Assembly: GCF_005239225.2 (NCBI RefSeq)
Contig: NC_133300.1
Span: forward strand, 18,279,584 to 18,343,583
DNA from: Populus alba
Lineage: Eukaryota; Streptophyta; Magnoliopsida; Malpighiales; Salicaceae
Length of the DNA stretch: 64,000 nt
Direction of reading: 5' to 3'
The notes beneath the pieces were generated by a model. That model had not been told where the DNA came from. It worked only from the letters and a program-made list of their open reading frames with translations, and did no database searches. The position numbers and the translations under genes were made by a program. Of this stretch, positions 46,555 through 57,926 are shown piece after piece; the stretch's first letter is position 1; every line of letters starts with the position of its first letter.

Positions 46555-46631
46555 GACTGAACTCTGCCGGTTCAGTGGGGCGAAGACATATCCTGGCAAG
46601 GGCATCAGATTCGTTCGATCAGATTCCCAGG
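46555..46631 (+). pseudogene. RPL24: eL24 pseudogene, single surviving exon (block B)
   Basis: Encodes [20 protein letters not shown] with the following splice donor, as at 32271-32347 (one Ile-to-Thr change). The next two exons are gone. The sequence jumps via an AT-rich piece (46740-46835) to the post-stop DNA (ATGAATAGCAAGCAGACAATG). Confidence 0.8.
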
Positions 46632-47898
46632 TAATTTGCAGTTCGGTGTCGAAGGCGTATTGTGTTTTGTTTTTATTTAATATCTTCTGCAATACAATCT
46701 ATGAAACTAATAGTGATGCTTTTCAATTTTCAAAAACTGCTTTTTTTTTTTTAATTTTTTTTTCTAAAATTATAATCAATATGAATTTGACATATCTCCC
46801 AATATTTTTAAAAAATGAAAATTAGTGAAATATTGAGTTGACCATGAATGATGTATGAATAGCAAGCAGACAATGTAAATGGTAACTTCGAGGGGTTAGT
46901 CTAGTGGAACTTAATGGTGGGCTTGGAGGTTTACTCTCTTCAGATCTTCAGTTTGAATTTTTTCTAGCATCAAATCTTATAGGGCGAGAGCTGTGGGGCT
47001 TAACACTTTGTACAGATCGGTTCCAGGCTGTAAAGACTTGGTTTAGTACGTGAAAGCTGGGACAAGATATTCTGTGATTCAGAAAAAAAAAAAAAAACAA
47101 CGTTAATGGTTTGAGTTGAATGTTAATTTTGTTTTTTTTTTTTAAAAAAAATACTAAGCGTTGAATGTTACTAAAAGTTTCTCTTTCTCTCTGTTTCTTT
47201 TCTTCTGTTGTTGTTCTTGTTATTCAAGAACCCTTCTTTCTTCTTTAATTACCAGATTAATTGGATGGCAACACATTGATTTGAATTAAATCCGGGAAAG
47301 AAATGTTCACCGTGCACTGTTCTTCGATCTTGGAGTCCCTAAAAATAGAACATCAGGTTCCTAAGCATTCTGTTAAATTTTCAATTGCAACTGTCAATTG
47401 TTAATAAGGTGAAACTATTAATAATAGCATTTACATTGTTTTCCAGATTATGAAGGGCTGTTCACTAGTGCATTGTAAACTAAAGTTTGCTGTCTAGATT
47501 TTCCATTTAAGTAAACATATATGTTCAAATAAATAGGGTTCTGGAGGTTCAAAACTTCGGAACAAAACCAGGTATGGTCATGACCACCTTGCTGCATACA
47601 GAAAGATGTTAAATAGCTCCATGGATGCCGTACTGGTGTGTTCTTGGTTGTCCTGTCTCTGGGGTAATCAAGTTTTTTTTTATTTTTTTGTTCCAAAGAC
47701 TGTTGTGCCTTCGAAGTAAACTAATTCCTACATTTGATCTTACACTTCTAATTTTAGAACCCTTTTGATCTTGTCGATTTTGCGACATTGAATCATTCTT
47801 CATCTTATCTCCTTGTCATAAAATAAAAGAAAAGGAACCCTAGTCGGAAAACATTTATCTTACCCGTGTCAGTTCCCATTTTCACTTCAGAAGAGAAC

Positions 47899-48189
47899 AT
47901 GGCTGGTGCACTTGTTTCGGCTCTTGCATTTACAATCTTGGGCAACTTGCATTCACTAGCGCTGGAAGATATTGGTATTTCCGACTTCCCAGGGTCTGGC
48001 CAGTGCGCAGCTTGGCTGCATGGTTATGGGGTCACCGAAGGCCACTGGACACTGATAAAAAAAAAACTGATCGTAGAGAAGAAGACGTTTGCTAACAAAC
48101 AAGGCAATTCAAGTGGACAAATTCGGTCTTCAAATCACAGCGATGTTCCTTCTTTGAAACTTCAATTGCTTTATTGTAAGCATAGCTAG
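47899..48189 (+). pseudogene. NB-LRR N-terminal fragment (block B)
   Basis: MAGALVSALAFTILGNLHSL followed by ALEDIG; counterpart of 33541-33690. It continues into unrelated sequence and stops at 48189 without any NB-ARC motif. Confidence 0.7.
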
Positions 48190-48279
48190 TCAAGTCTGAA
48201 CTGTGTGGAGCCTATTCAATATAGTCAGGGACGGCAGTTTAATATCTTGATAAAATTGAACCACCACATTATCAATCAC

Positions 48280-48476
48280 TAATGTAATGAAGAATTGATC
48301 GATAGCAGAAGAAAAGCTCATCACCAAATACTTTCACCTTTGCCATTTCTCATCTCACACTGCTCTGTCTTCTCAATACATACCATTTCTTGCTTACACC
48401 CCTGCTTTTGGTTATCCTTGCACCTATTCTACTTCTTCTTGTCAACATCCAATTATTTTCCATTCGAAAACAAGCT
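48280..48476 (+). repeat. NB-LRR leader unit 3 (block B)
   Basis: Copy of the leader at 37500-37678, carrying a short extra insertion (CAATACATACCATTTCTTGC). It ends at the pseudogene start codon. Confidence 0.8.
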
Positions 48477-49348
48477 ATGGCTGATGCAATTATTTCTGCT
48501 CTCGCGGGTACAATCATGGGGAACTTGAATTCCCCAATTCTTCAAGAGCTTGGACTTGCTGGGGGCCGAGAGACTGAGCTTGAAAATCTCAACCACACGT
48601 TCAGTTCCTGTGCTGCAAGATGCAGAGGAGAAGCAGTGGAAGAGTGGGCCTATAAAGGCGTGGCTCAGAGACATCAAGGATGCAGCTTATGATGCTGATG
48701 ATTTGCTAGATGAGTTTGCAATTGAAGCTCAGTGGCATCAGCAGCCAAGAGATCTCAAATATCGAGTTAGTTCCTTCTTATTCTATCGATCATAATCCAC
48801 TTGTTTTCCGGACAAAAGAATGGTGCATAAATTGAACGAATGTTAGAGAAAAACTAGATGCCATTGCCAAGGAGCGACACAATTTCCATCTAAGTGAAGG
48901 GGCTTGGAGATAGAAGCAGGTAGTTTTGATTAATTGGCGTCAGACTTGGACATGGTTGAATGAATCAGAAATTTATGGAAGGGGCAAGGAGAAAGAAGAT
49001 CTGGTCAACATGCTGCTCACCAGTTCAGATGATTTCTCTGTTTATGCTATTTGTGGAATGGATAAGACAACACTTGCTCAGTTAGTCTACAACGACGGTG
49101 ATTTTGATTAGTGCGGATTTGGGTGTGTGTATCTGTTGATTTCAACATAAAAAGATTGACAGCAGCCATAATCGAGTCCATTCAACGCACTTCTCCAAAT
49201 ATTCAACAGTTGGATGCCCTTCTACGATGCCTCCAAGAAAAGTTAGGAGGTAAAAAGTTTTTGCTCATAGTGGATGATGTTTGGAAACTATATATGGCTG
49301 AAAAAATGGCCACAAATCCCGTTCAGCACATGGAAACATTGTCGGATG
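48477..49348 (+). pseudogene. CC-NB-LRR pseudogene (block B)
   Basis: About 90% similar to the first 870 bp of 37679-41059. Breaks: an indel after LENLNHTF; an added base after YRVSSF; the P-loop reduced from GMGGLGKTT to GMDKTT; an in-frame stop at GDFD; and a deletion joining kinase-2 VDDVW directly to KLYMAEKM. Homology ends near 49346 inside the NB-ARC domain, with no LRRs. Non-functional. Confidence 0.93.
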
Positions 49349-50197
49349 AGAAGAAGTTTGTATTGATGGTCAAAGATGGGAGGAGAAGAAGTTGTCGTGA
49401 CTGTCGTGGGTTAGAGCTGGAGCTACCACCGTGGGAGCTGCTGGTTGTAGGTGTCACGTGTGTCGGAGAAGTTTGTTAGCCTGTTATTAGTACTTCGGGT
49501 GGTGGCCGCCAGTGATGTTCTTCTTCCTCCATGGTTCTCAGATTCTCTTAGGTCTTAACAGTGAGATGAGATGGGGTTTTTTTTTAAGTGAAGATGCAAG
49601 GGAGAGAGGAGCTATTGGTTTTGAGAGTGAGAAGGTCTGATAGAGGATTAGTTGCTGGAACTGTCGTTGCATGTTGTTGGTCAACAGGATGAAGAGGTGT
49701 TGTAGTGTTGAAAAAAAATCAATCGGTCTCCTGCTCTCTTCGGAAAGGTTGAAGATAATGAGAGTGCAGTATTTTAATTGTGAGGAAAAGGAAATCCACA
49801 TTGAATTTAGCAAAACTTTTCGTATTTTTTTTTTAATGTAATGTAATTGTTATTTCGTAATGTAATGGGTGCATAAGACTTCGTGATGTTATATGGAGTT
49901 TCATGGCAATACATGGGCCTCAAATTCATCGTATGAAAATGTTTATGAGCATGACAAGGTTCAAGTATACTAAACACTTGATCATACGTGGACAAGTGAG
50001 AATGGTACACGTTCACAAGACATGACAGCAAACTAGTCCTCCGAGGGCCCCCAACTTCCACCCAATTCAAGGCTTCTAGTAGGGATAATGCCTTCTTCTA
50101 GTAGGGAAATACCAACTTTTTATCTATCTATAGATATTTCCACATATTCTTCCAATACAAATCCTCTATGTCTTTTATTACTCCCTTCAAGGTTTTC
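49349..50197. other. Spacer after block B
   Basis: The sequence right after the homology break (GAAGAAGTTTGTATTGATGG...) matches nothing else in the window that I see. Short frames only. TATCTATCTATAGATA lies just before the next gene. Confidence 0.45.
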
Positions 50198-50770
50198 ATG
50201 GAGAAAAAGAAACCTAAAGGTGGTGACAGCACTGGTGATTTAGCCCTAGTAAAGGCGGCTGCATGGGCATGGTACCAACATGGCTCAGGGTCAGAAGGAA
50301 AGCCTATGTGTGAATCTTATGTTACAGGTTCTCGTCAAGCTCCAAGACCGTCAAGATACAAGCTAGAATATATGAGATTGAGAGTGAAGGAATTAGATAC
50401 CATGGATGGCTCAGGAGAACCTAGTCCAATCGGTGCAGATAATTCTCTACTTGATAACTATGAGGTAGAGAGCATTTCCAAGCACCTTGACAATCTTATA
50501 GAGCCAAGCAGCAAGAGATCTTATGGCGTCGAGATCTTTGATAGAGATGATCATCTTCATCACGGAAAAAGTATTTCATTATTGGATAGTGATCAAACTT
50601 GTGGAATGAAGCAGAAGAAGAACAAGACGAAATTTTTCTTACAAGGTTGGTGGCTAAGATATTCGGTTGTTTGTGGCACAAGGGAAGATGTGGTGAGCAT
50701 ACAAGAGCTTTAGCGCGCTGCGGCAGCAGCCGGAAAGGCATATTCCGGTGGTTGGGTGGTTGCCAGTTGA
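50198..50770 (+). CDS. Conserved-looking plant protein of unknown function, with two apparent indels
   Basis: The frame starts MEKKKPKGGDSTGDLALVKA, then AAWAWYQHGSGSEGK and APRPSRYKLEYMRL. The composition and the WAWYQHGSG core look like a real plant gene; I cannot name the family. The direct frame from 50198 ends at 50713, but the best protein sense changes frame twice. After SDQTCG the next frame gives NEAEEEQDEIFLTRLVAKIF, then GCLWHKGRCGEHTRAL. Just past 50711 the original frame resumes as RAAAAAGKAYSGGWVVAS with a stop at 50768-50770. A missing base near 50602 and an extra base near 50713 would explain this. An alternative is a small intron. An upstream in-frame ATG at 50168 is less likely. 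Confidence 0.6.
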
Positions 50771-52277
50771 GCCACAAGAACTGCCAACGGTGGGTGAATG
50801 TACAGCAACTTCTTAAATTGTTACTTACACTAACTTTTATCTCTTCTATGACTTTTTTCCTTTCTTTTCTTTTTTTCAATGGGAACACTTAAATATTACA
50901 CTACGAAACATAGATAACTTTCCCTTTCTCTCATCTCAAAGTAGGAAAGATTTGATCTCGTATAAGCAAATAAAAATTACACATGTTTAATATTTTGATT
51001 TTTAATTAGTTTTTTTTTTTCTTTTTTTAACTCAATTAAAATAGGTGAGTTTAATAATTAAATTCATTTACACTACGAGGCACTCCTTAACTTTTGCCTT
51101 GCTTGAATAATAATAAATCAAATTTACTATATATATATATATATATATTACAAGTTTGCGTTATAAGATCTTATGAAGGTGCCTTGAAGGAAAGGACAAA
51201 AACAGTACTTCGAGAGATCAATTATAAGATTTGATTTCGACTAGGAACTTGATGATGAACTTGTACAAACATCAATCAACATCACTATTCTTCTTCTGAT
51301 GTCACAATTAGACAAAACAAAACCACTAGCACCGACTGATCCTGTGTTGAAATTGTTCTTTGATGCTGCTTGTTTAGGACGAAGTATGGTTCAAGCTAAG
51401 CTGCATTATTGGGTAAGGAAATTAAGATAAGATAAGATAAAACAAGGTGAAATCGTAGTTATTAATCAATAATACTTTTTTTTTCAAATTAATCCCCAAA
51501 TGGACATGATAACTATGGTAAAAAACCACGGTAGACTGAAAAAATTTCTCCTGAATTAACCTAATGGTCAACGAGTTGATTAGAAGAAATTCCTCCTCTC
51601 AATTCTAAAAATGAAGAATGGTTGGACAACAATTTGAGAGGCTTCTCATGCTTGATGACATCCGGTCCACACCTACCAAAAGTGACCCCATGTCGGTCAC
51701 ATGTGATTCTATATGTGCGTGTGAGTTCTATTTCCACTGCATAGGTCAATTTGGTCATAAAATGATTGTTTTTTAAGAATGAAATGGAAAATTGCAAGAC
51801 TGCTCTTAAAATTACAAAGAAAAAGAAAACAATGACAGTGTCGTTGCCTGTGAGAAAGGCATTGTGCAATTGGGGCATTTTGCTCCAGAAACGAGAGCAG
51901 GAAAAAAAAGGGGTGATGTCCATCAAATTTCACTTCTACTCTTATCTTGTTAACTTTTAATCTATCAAAAAAGAAAAAGAAAATTAATTATCTCTAATTC
52001 AACTCAAGATTTCAATGGCTTCTGACTATTACAACATCTAATGGAGGATCTCCTTGTGAATTTATTTTAATTAAGAACTTCTTTTGAAATCTTATTACCA
52101 TATGAATTTTGTAAAGAAAATATGGGAGGAAGAGAGGATAGAGTGAAACAAAAGAGTGGAAAGGTGCCCCCTTTTGTTTGTGTTTTTAATTTGATCCTTA
52201 TTGGATTTTTTCTATTTAGCTTTCAACTCGTCCATGATAATCAAATGAAGGCAGCAACAAACCAAGAAACAAATGAA
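50771..52277. other. Spacer upstream of first PPR gene
   Basis: No gene is seen. (TA)n at 51129-51148. The PPR frame stays open back to 52122, with a hydrophobic run, but this is probably leader. Confidence 0.5.
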
Positions 52278-54077
52278 ATGGCTACTTTCAGACTCCCTAA
52301 ACCCTACCTCTCTCCTCCAAAAACCCTCTGCGCCTTCTCCACTTGGTACTCACCACCCCCACAACCCCCACCAAGACAGTCGCCGCCGCCTTCAGGCCAT
52401 GAATCTCCAATTCTCACAACAATCTCTGAAGCAATAAAAAATATTGAAACAAAGCCACTTCACATTTCTCTCAAAAACACCCTACCTTCATTCAAAGCCC
52501 ATCACTTTATTAGCCTCGTTAACCAAAATCCTTACTTTCTACCTCCAAAATCCCTCCTTTCTTTCTTTGACTTTCTATCTTCATACCCTACTTTTAGCCA
52601 CACAGTTCAGTCTTATTGCAGTATGGTTCATTTCCTCATTGCACATCGAATGAACCAACAAGCTGAGTCTTTGCTTCATTTTGTTGTTTCACGTAAAGGG
52701 AAAGGATCAGCTTCTTCAGTTTTTGCTTCAATTCTTGAAACTAAAGGTACCCTTTCGTCGAGTTTTGTTTTTGATGCTTTAATGAGTGTGTATACTGAAT
52801 TTGGTTACGTGTCTGATGCTATTCAGTGTTTTAGATTGACAAAGAAGCATAATTTGAAAATCCCATTTAATGGTTGCAAGTGTTTGCTTGAAAGAATGGT
52901 TAAAATGAGCTCTCCTATGGTAGCTTTGGAGTTTTATCTGGAGATCTTGGATTCTGGGTATCCACCAAATGTGTATAGTTTTAATGTGTTAATGAATAGA
53001 TTGTGTAAAGAAGGTAAAGTTAAGGATGCTCAATTGATTTTTGATGAAATTCGGAAGACAGGTCTGCAGCCCACTGCTGTTAGTTTTAATACTTTGATTA
53101 ATGGTTATTGTAAATCAGGAAATTTAGAGGAGGGTTTTAGGTTGAAGATGGTAATGGAGGAGTTTAGGGTTTTCCCTGATGTTTTTACTTATAGTGCTTT
53201 GATTGATGGGCTGTGTAAGGAGTGTCGGTTGGATGATGCGAATCATTTGTTCAAGGAAATGTGTGATAGAGGGCTGGTTCCTAATGATGTTACTTTTACC
53301 ACATTGATTAATGGGCAGTGCAAGAATGGGAGAGTTGATTTGGCCTTGGAAATTTATCAGCAAATGTTTACTAAAGGTTTGAAAGCTGATTTGATCTTGT
53401 ACAATTCACTCGTCAATGGCCTTTGTAAGGGTGGATATTTTAGGGAAGCAAGGAAGTTTGTTGGCGAGATGACTAAGAGAGGTTTGAGACCTGATAAATT
53501 TACGTACACTACACTTCTAGATGGTAGTTGCAAGGAGGGAGATTTGGAATTGGCTTTGGAGATGAAGAAGGAAATGGTAAAGGAAGGTATTCTGCTGGAT
53601 AACGTAGCCTTCACAGCCATTATTTCTGGATTGTGTAGAGATGGAAAGATAGTAGATGCAGAGAGAACATTGAGGGAGTTGTTGAGAGCGGGTTTGAAAC
53701 CAGATGATGGTACATATACCATGGTCATGGATGGGTTCTGTAAGAAGGGTGATGTGAAGATGGGATTTAAGTTGCTCAAAGAGATGCAGAGCGATGGGCA
53801 TATACCAGGAGTGATCACTTACAATGTGCTTATGAATGGACTCTGCAAGCAAGGCCAGATGAAAAATGCTGATGTGCTTTTGAATGCAATGCTCAATTTG
53901 GGTGTAGTTCCAGATGACATTACTTACAACATTTTATTAGAAGGGCATTGCAAACATGGGAAACTAGGAGACTTCCATAATGTCAAGACTGAAATGGGGC
54001 TTGTTTCTGACTATGCATCTTATAGATCACTACTGAATGAGTTGAGCAAAGCTTCTAAAGATCGTCCAAAGAGATGA
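52278..54077 (+). CDS. P-class pentatricopeptide repeat protein, 599 aa, intronless
   Basis: RNA-binding helical-repeat protein of the kind that acts in organelle RNA processing. Ten clear 35-residue PPR motifs run tandemly from VYSFNVLMNRLCKEG to YNILLEGHCKHG, preceded by two weaker ones. There are no E, DYW or other C-terminal extensions, so it is P class. The N-terminus MATFRLPKPYLSPPKTLCAF is Ser/Pro-rich and poor in acidic residues, consistent with mitochondrial or plastid import. I chose this ATG because the frame upstream (to 52122) encodes a hydrophobic stretch foreign to the family. It resembles Arabidopsis At1g09680-type proteins by memory only. The RNA target is not predictable by eye. 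Confidence 0.93.
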   Translation: MATFRLPKPYLSPPKTLCAFSTWYSPPPQPPPRQSPPPSGHESPILTTISEAIKNIETKPLHISLKNTLPSFKAHHFISLVNQNPYFLPPKSLLSFFDFLSSYPTFSHTVQSYCSMVHFLIAHRMNQQAESLLHFVVSRKGKGSASSVFASILETKGTLSSSFVFDALMSVYTEFGYVSDAIQCFRLTKKHNLKIPFNGCKCLLERMVKMSSPMVALEFYLEILDSGYPPNVYSFNVLMNRLCKEGKVKDAQLIFDEIRKTGLQPTAVSFNTLINGYCKSGNLEEGFRLKMVMEEFRVFPDVFTYSALIDGLCKECRLDDANHLFKEMCDRGLVPNDVTFTTLINGQCKNGRVDLALEIYQQMFTKGLKADLILYNSLVNGLCKGGYFREARKFVGEMTKRGLRPDKFTYTTLLDGSCKEGDLELALEMKKEMVKEGILLDNVAFTAIISGLCRDGKIVDAERTLRELLRAGLKPDDGTYTMVMDGFCKKGDVKMGFKLLKEMQSDGHIPGVITYNVLMNGLCKQGQMKNADVLLNAMLNLGVVPDDITYNILLEGHCKHGKLGDFHNVKTEMGLVSDYASYRSLLNELSKASKDRPKR

Positions 54078-55280
54078 TTTCTGACGGTTGCATATTTCAT
54101 GTACAGACCTTTGATAGTTGATAAACTTAGATTTGATCTCTCAGATGATCAGAGAGAAGGTAGGAACTTTTAGCAAACCGGCTAATTGATTTACTTGACT
54201 TTAGATTTCTGGACGCAAAACACAGAGTTTATAGCACTCGTAACCAACTGTCATATGTCAAGGATTGAACTGTATAAATACATACCTTGTAACAAGTAGA
54301 ACGATTCTTTCATCCAAAAATAAAATAAATAATTAGAAAAACAAGATCTTTAAAGTTTTCTTGTCAGCAAGAGTAGCATAGCTTTTAATGGAGGGTATCT
54401 GCCATGTACTGTTTGTTCACTTCTTCCTGTCTTCCTTTGCTCTCTCTTTAATTTCAATTTATGACCTTTTTTTAATGAAGGGAATGCAATGTCTAGTGGA
54501 TTATGCTATATACTGCATTAATTCTTCATCATACCTTAAACATCTTTTGAGACTGTAGTTCTTGTTGCAGTTACTGCATGCTATAAACTTTTAATAAGCT
54601 TATCCTTGACTCTACTAACCCAACTCATCTGGTTTAAGTCCAGAAATAGTAGAGTCATCTGATCATATTAGTTGCTACAATTAATAAAAAAACTTACTGC
54701 TGGTCTATGAACTGATCGCTTAAGTTTTGTTGATTCATTTATTTATTGTGTCATGCCTCTCACAAAGTACTGCTCTTTGTAGCCGATCATAGTTTCATCT
54801 ACTCTTACTTGAAACATCTCTTAAACATTGTTTTTGCAAATGTAACAATTACTTGCTGCTATAAGAATGCCATTTGTTTTCAGGAAACATTATCTTTACT
54901 GTTATCCTATTGCCATATATATGTAATGCACTGACATTTCAAAGCAATATTGAAGAGCTCATTGAGCATAGATGTAAACTTGGTCTTGGGATTAAGTTGG
55001 TTTGATAAATGAAATCACTTATGTCCTTCATCCTTGTGAAGTGTTAGAAATCCTTAGCTTCAAGATACTTCGTAAAGTTTTTGCTAAATGCTGTCTGTAT
55101 TTTGCCGGTTGGATTCACTCAGATTGTCGACTGAAGGCATATAATATGATTGAACTTCGAATCTCTACAACACAAACAAAATTTAGTTTCAAAATTTTAG
55201 TAATGATTTGTTGGTGAATTGTTCTTCTTTTTTTGGTGTATGAGGATAAGAAGCTAGACTAGCTCCTCAGGAAACGAACA
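54078..55280. other. Spacer between PPR genes
   Basis: Presumed 3' UTR of the first PPR gene, then AT-rich DNA. Short frames at 54746 and 55002 resemble nothing known. Confidence 0.45.
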
Positions 55281-55289
55281 CCACAGCAT

Positions 55290-55690
55290 CACCATGTAAT
55301 GCTTGCAGAACTCGCAAATTCGAGAAGACTTTAGGGAGAGAGACTACTAGCTCATTAATATCAGAATCGGAGGACCTAAATTTGAAGTTCAGACCATTCA
55401 ACAAAGGAATCAGAACCAGAGGCACCCAACTTTGCCACAGCTTTTACCCTCTCCAAGAACGAGTAATTTTGCAGGACCAGGTGCTGTTAAGCAGCTCATT
55501 GATATCAGCAACTAGAGCATCGTATGGATGAAATAAAGAATTGCCCTCCCTGACCATACGAAAGGCTTCCTGAGAGTCAACTTTAAGAATCATCTTTCTA
55601 AATCCCAAGCCTCCAAGCATGATGTAAAATTGTAAACCTTGCTGCATAGCTTGAAGTTCAGTTCAGCCACCAAAACCTGAATAAATTATT
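55290..55690 (-). pseudogene. RNase H-like (RVT_3) LINE-type fragment
   Basis: The minus strand reads TELQAMQQGLQFYIMLG, then FRKMILKVDSQEAFRMVREG and PYDALVADINELL. This is the pattern of the plant RNase H-like domain found at the end of LINEs and in related gene families (AELxAxxxGLxxAxxLGxxxxxxExDS). A frameshift after SWRG moves the remaining LGASGSDSFVEW to another frame, and a stop precedes TELQAM. Non-functional. Confidence 0.72.
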
Positions 55691-56198
55691 CATACGAGAA
55701 TATTTTGTATCAGAGAATTATATTATTTTTTAATAATTAGCCCATAAGTAGAAAATTTCAAAAAAAAAAAAAAAAGAATGGTGACAATAGATATATACAT
55801 GTTTTTCTACTATGTTCATATCATATTTCATATTTTTTGAACAATGAATTTAAATATTTATATTATATTTATCGGATATCTATTATTTAAAAAATATTTA
55901 TTATTCTATATATATAATATTTCATCATATGTTTTTTTATCCTATTTATATGAGCACAACATTAATATTTATAATTTAATCATGGACTGGTTTGGATTGG
56001 ATTGTAGATCGGATAATATTTATATCGTAGTAATGATATTTATCGGATTTGAAAGGAACAGCGTCGTTTCTTGCTATGGAGCATGTGTAGATAGTTTTTG
56101 AACAGTGAAACTGAAAAGCAACACGAATCAGTTTCAGTCGACCAAGACAAAGCAAGAAGCCAAAAACAAGACGAATCAAAGTGACAAGGCGGAAGAGA

Positions 56199-56459
56199 AT
56201 GCAAGAAATGGGGAAGCAGCAATCGCTGATTTTGATCCAAAAAATGGTGAAAATCCCTCCTCTTCAAGCCTTATCACTCTTCAACTCATCGATTCAACAA
56301 GGCTTCCAACACACTCACCACTCCATTTCTTTCCTTCTCCAACACCTTCTTGACCATCACAAACTTCCCCATGCACAATCACTCCTCCTCCAAATACTTT
56401 CCAACAAAATCTCCTCTCCCTTTTTCACTGTCCCATCTCTTCTCCACCATTTAACACAA

Positions 56460-56490
<31 letters not shown>

Positions 56491-57926
56491 ACCCATCAAT
56501 GAGTTCTGCTCTTCTCTATGAAACAATCATCAATGCCCATCTTAAATCTCAATTACTAGACAAAGCCCTCGTCTTTTTCAATGAAATGGTTGATAAAGGC
56601 CTTGTCTTTCGACCTAACATTTTTAACAGTCTCTTGGGTTCTCTTGTGAGATCAAATTGTTTTGAGAAAGCTTGGTTGGTTTTTAATGAATTGAAAGAGA
56701 GGGTTAAGTTTGATGTCTATAGTTTTGGGATAATGATCAAGGGTTGTTGTGAAAATGGTAATCTGGATAAAAGTTTTCAACTTTTGGGTCTATTACAAGA
56801 CATGGGTCTTTCTCCTAATGTTGTCATATACACTACTTTGATTGATGGTTGTTGTAAGAATGGTGATATTGAAAGAGCTAGGTTGTTTTTTGATAAGATG
56901 GGAGAGATGGGTTTGGTTGCTAATCAGTATACTTTTACGGTATTGATTAATGGGTTGTTTAAGAAAGGACTTAAGAAAGATGGTTTTGATTTGTTTGAGA
57001 AGATGAAGATTAATGGGCTGTTTCCCAATTTGTATACGTATAATTGTTTGATGAATGAGTATTGCAGTGAAGGAAAAATAAGCAGAGCTTTTGACTTGTT
57101 TGATGAAATGCGTGAGAGAGGTGTAGAAGCAAATGTTGTCACGTATAATACTTTGATCGGTGGCATGTGTAGAGAGGAGAGGGTTTGGGAGGCTGAGAAG
57201 TTGGTGGATCAAATGAAGAAAGCTGCTGTTAGTCCTAATTTAATCACATATAACACATTAATAGGTGGATTTTGTGATGTTGGGAATTTGGATAAGGCTT
57301 CAAGTTTACTAGATCAATTAAAGACAAATGGTCTGTCTCCATCTTTGGTGACCTACAATATTCTCATTGAAGGATATTCCAAGGCTGGAAATTGGAAAGG
57401 AGTTGCTGATTTAGCAAGGGAGATGGAGGGGAGAGGCATTTCTCCTTCTAAAGTGACATGTACAGTTTTAATTGATGCTTATGTTCGATTGCAAGAAATG
57501 GAGAAAGCATTTCAAATTTATTCCTCTATGGAGAAGTTTGGTTTGGTTCCTGATGTCTACGTCTATGGTGTGCTAATACATGGTTTGTGCATGAAAGGTA
57601 ACATGAAAGAATCATCAAAACTGTTTAGATCAATGGGTGAAATGCACGTGGAACCAAGTGACGTGATATACAATACAATGATCCATGGTTACTGCAAAGA
57701 GGATAACTCCTATAGGGCTTTGAGGTTGCTTAGAGAAATGGAAGCGAAGGGGTTGGTTCCAAATGTGGCTAGCTACAGTTCTATCATCGGAGTTCTATGC
57801 AAGGATGGGAAGTGGGAAGAAGCTGAGGTTTTATTAGACAAGATGATAGAATTGCAACTACAACCGTCAGCTTCCATCTTAAACATGATCTCCAAAGCCA
57901 AAATTTTTACAGAATTGAAGATTTAA
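56199..57926 (+). CDS. P-class pentatricopeptide repeat protein, 575 aa, intronless
   Basis: Thirteen tandem PPR motifs from LLYETIINAHLKSQ to VASYSSIIGVLCKDGKWEEA fill residues from about 102 to the end. No E or DYW domain, hence P class. The N-terminal 100 residues (MQEMGKQQSLILIQKMVKIP, then a His/Gln/Leu-rich stretch with a QNQNQNQSQNQN run) may include a targeting peptide. The frame is open from a GTG at 56181; the first ATG is 56199, with others at 56208 and 56244. It lies 2.1 kb from the previous PPR gene on the same strand, but the two are not close duplicates. The role is presumably organellar RNA stability or splicing; the target is unknown. Confidence 0.92.

Larger units (their letters stand above)
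44565..49348 (+). repeat. Segmental duplication, block B
   Basis: The shorter, more degraded partner of block A in the same orientation. It lacks the SINE, the MITE and the 1.75-kb insertion, as well as eL24 exons 2-3. Duplicate order is preserved up to the NB-LRR coding region, where similarity stops abruptly near 49346. Confidence 0.85.

Noticed and set aside
49111..49479. Independent 122-codon protein
   Set aside because: It is only the downstream frame of the NB-LRR pseudogene continued past the homology break.
52122..52277. Longer N-terminus for the first PPR gene with a membrane-like segment
   Set aside because: The hydrophobic run is foreign to PPR proteins, and a better ATG with a targeting-like sequence follows at 52278.
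56181..56198. Start at 56181 for the second PPR gene
   Set aside because: That codon is GTG. The first ATG in frame is 56199.
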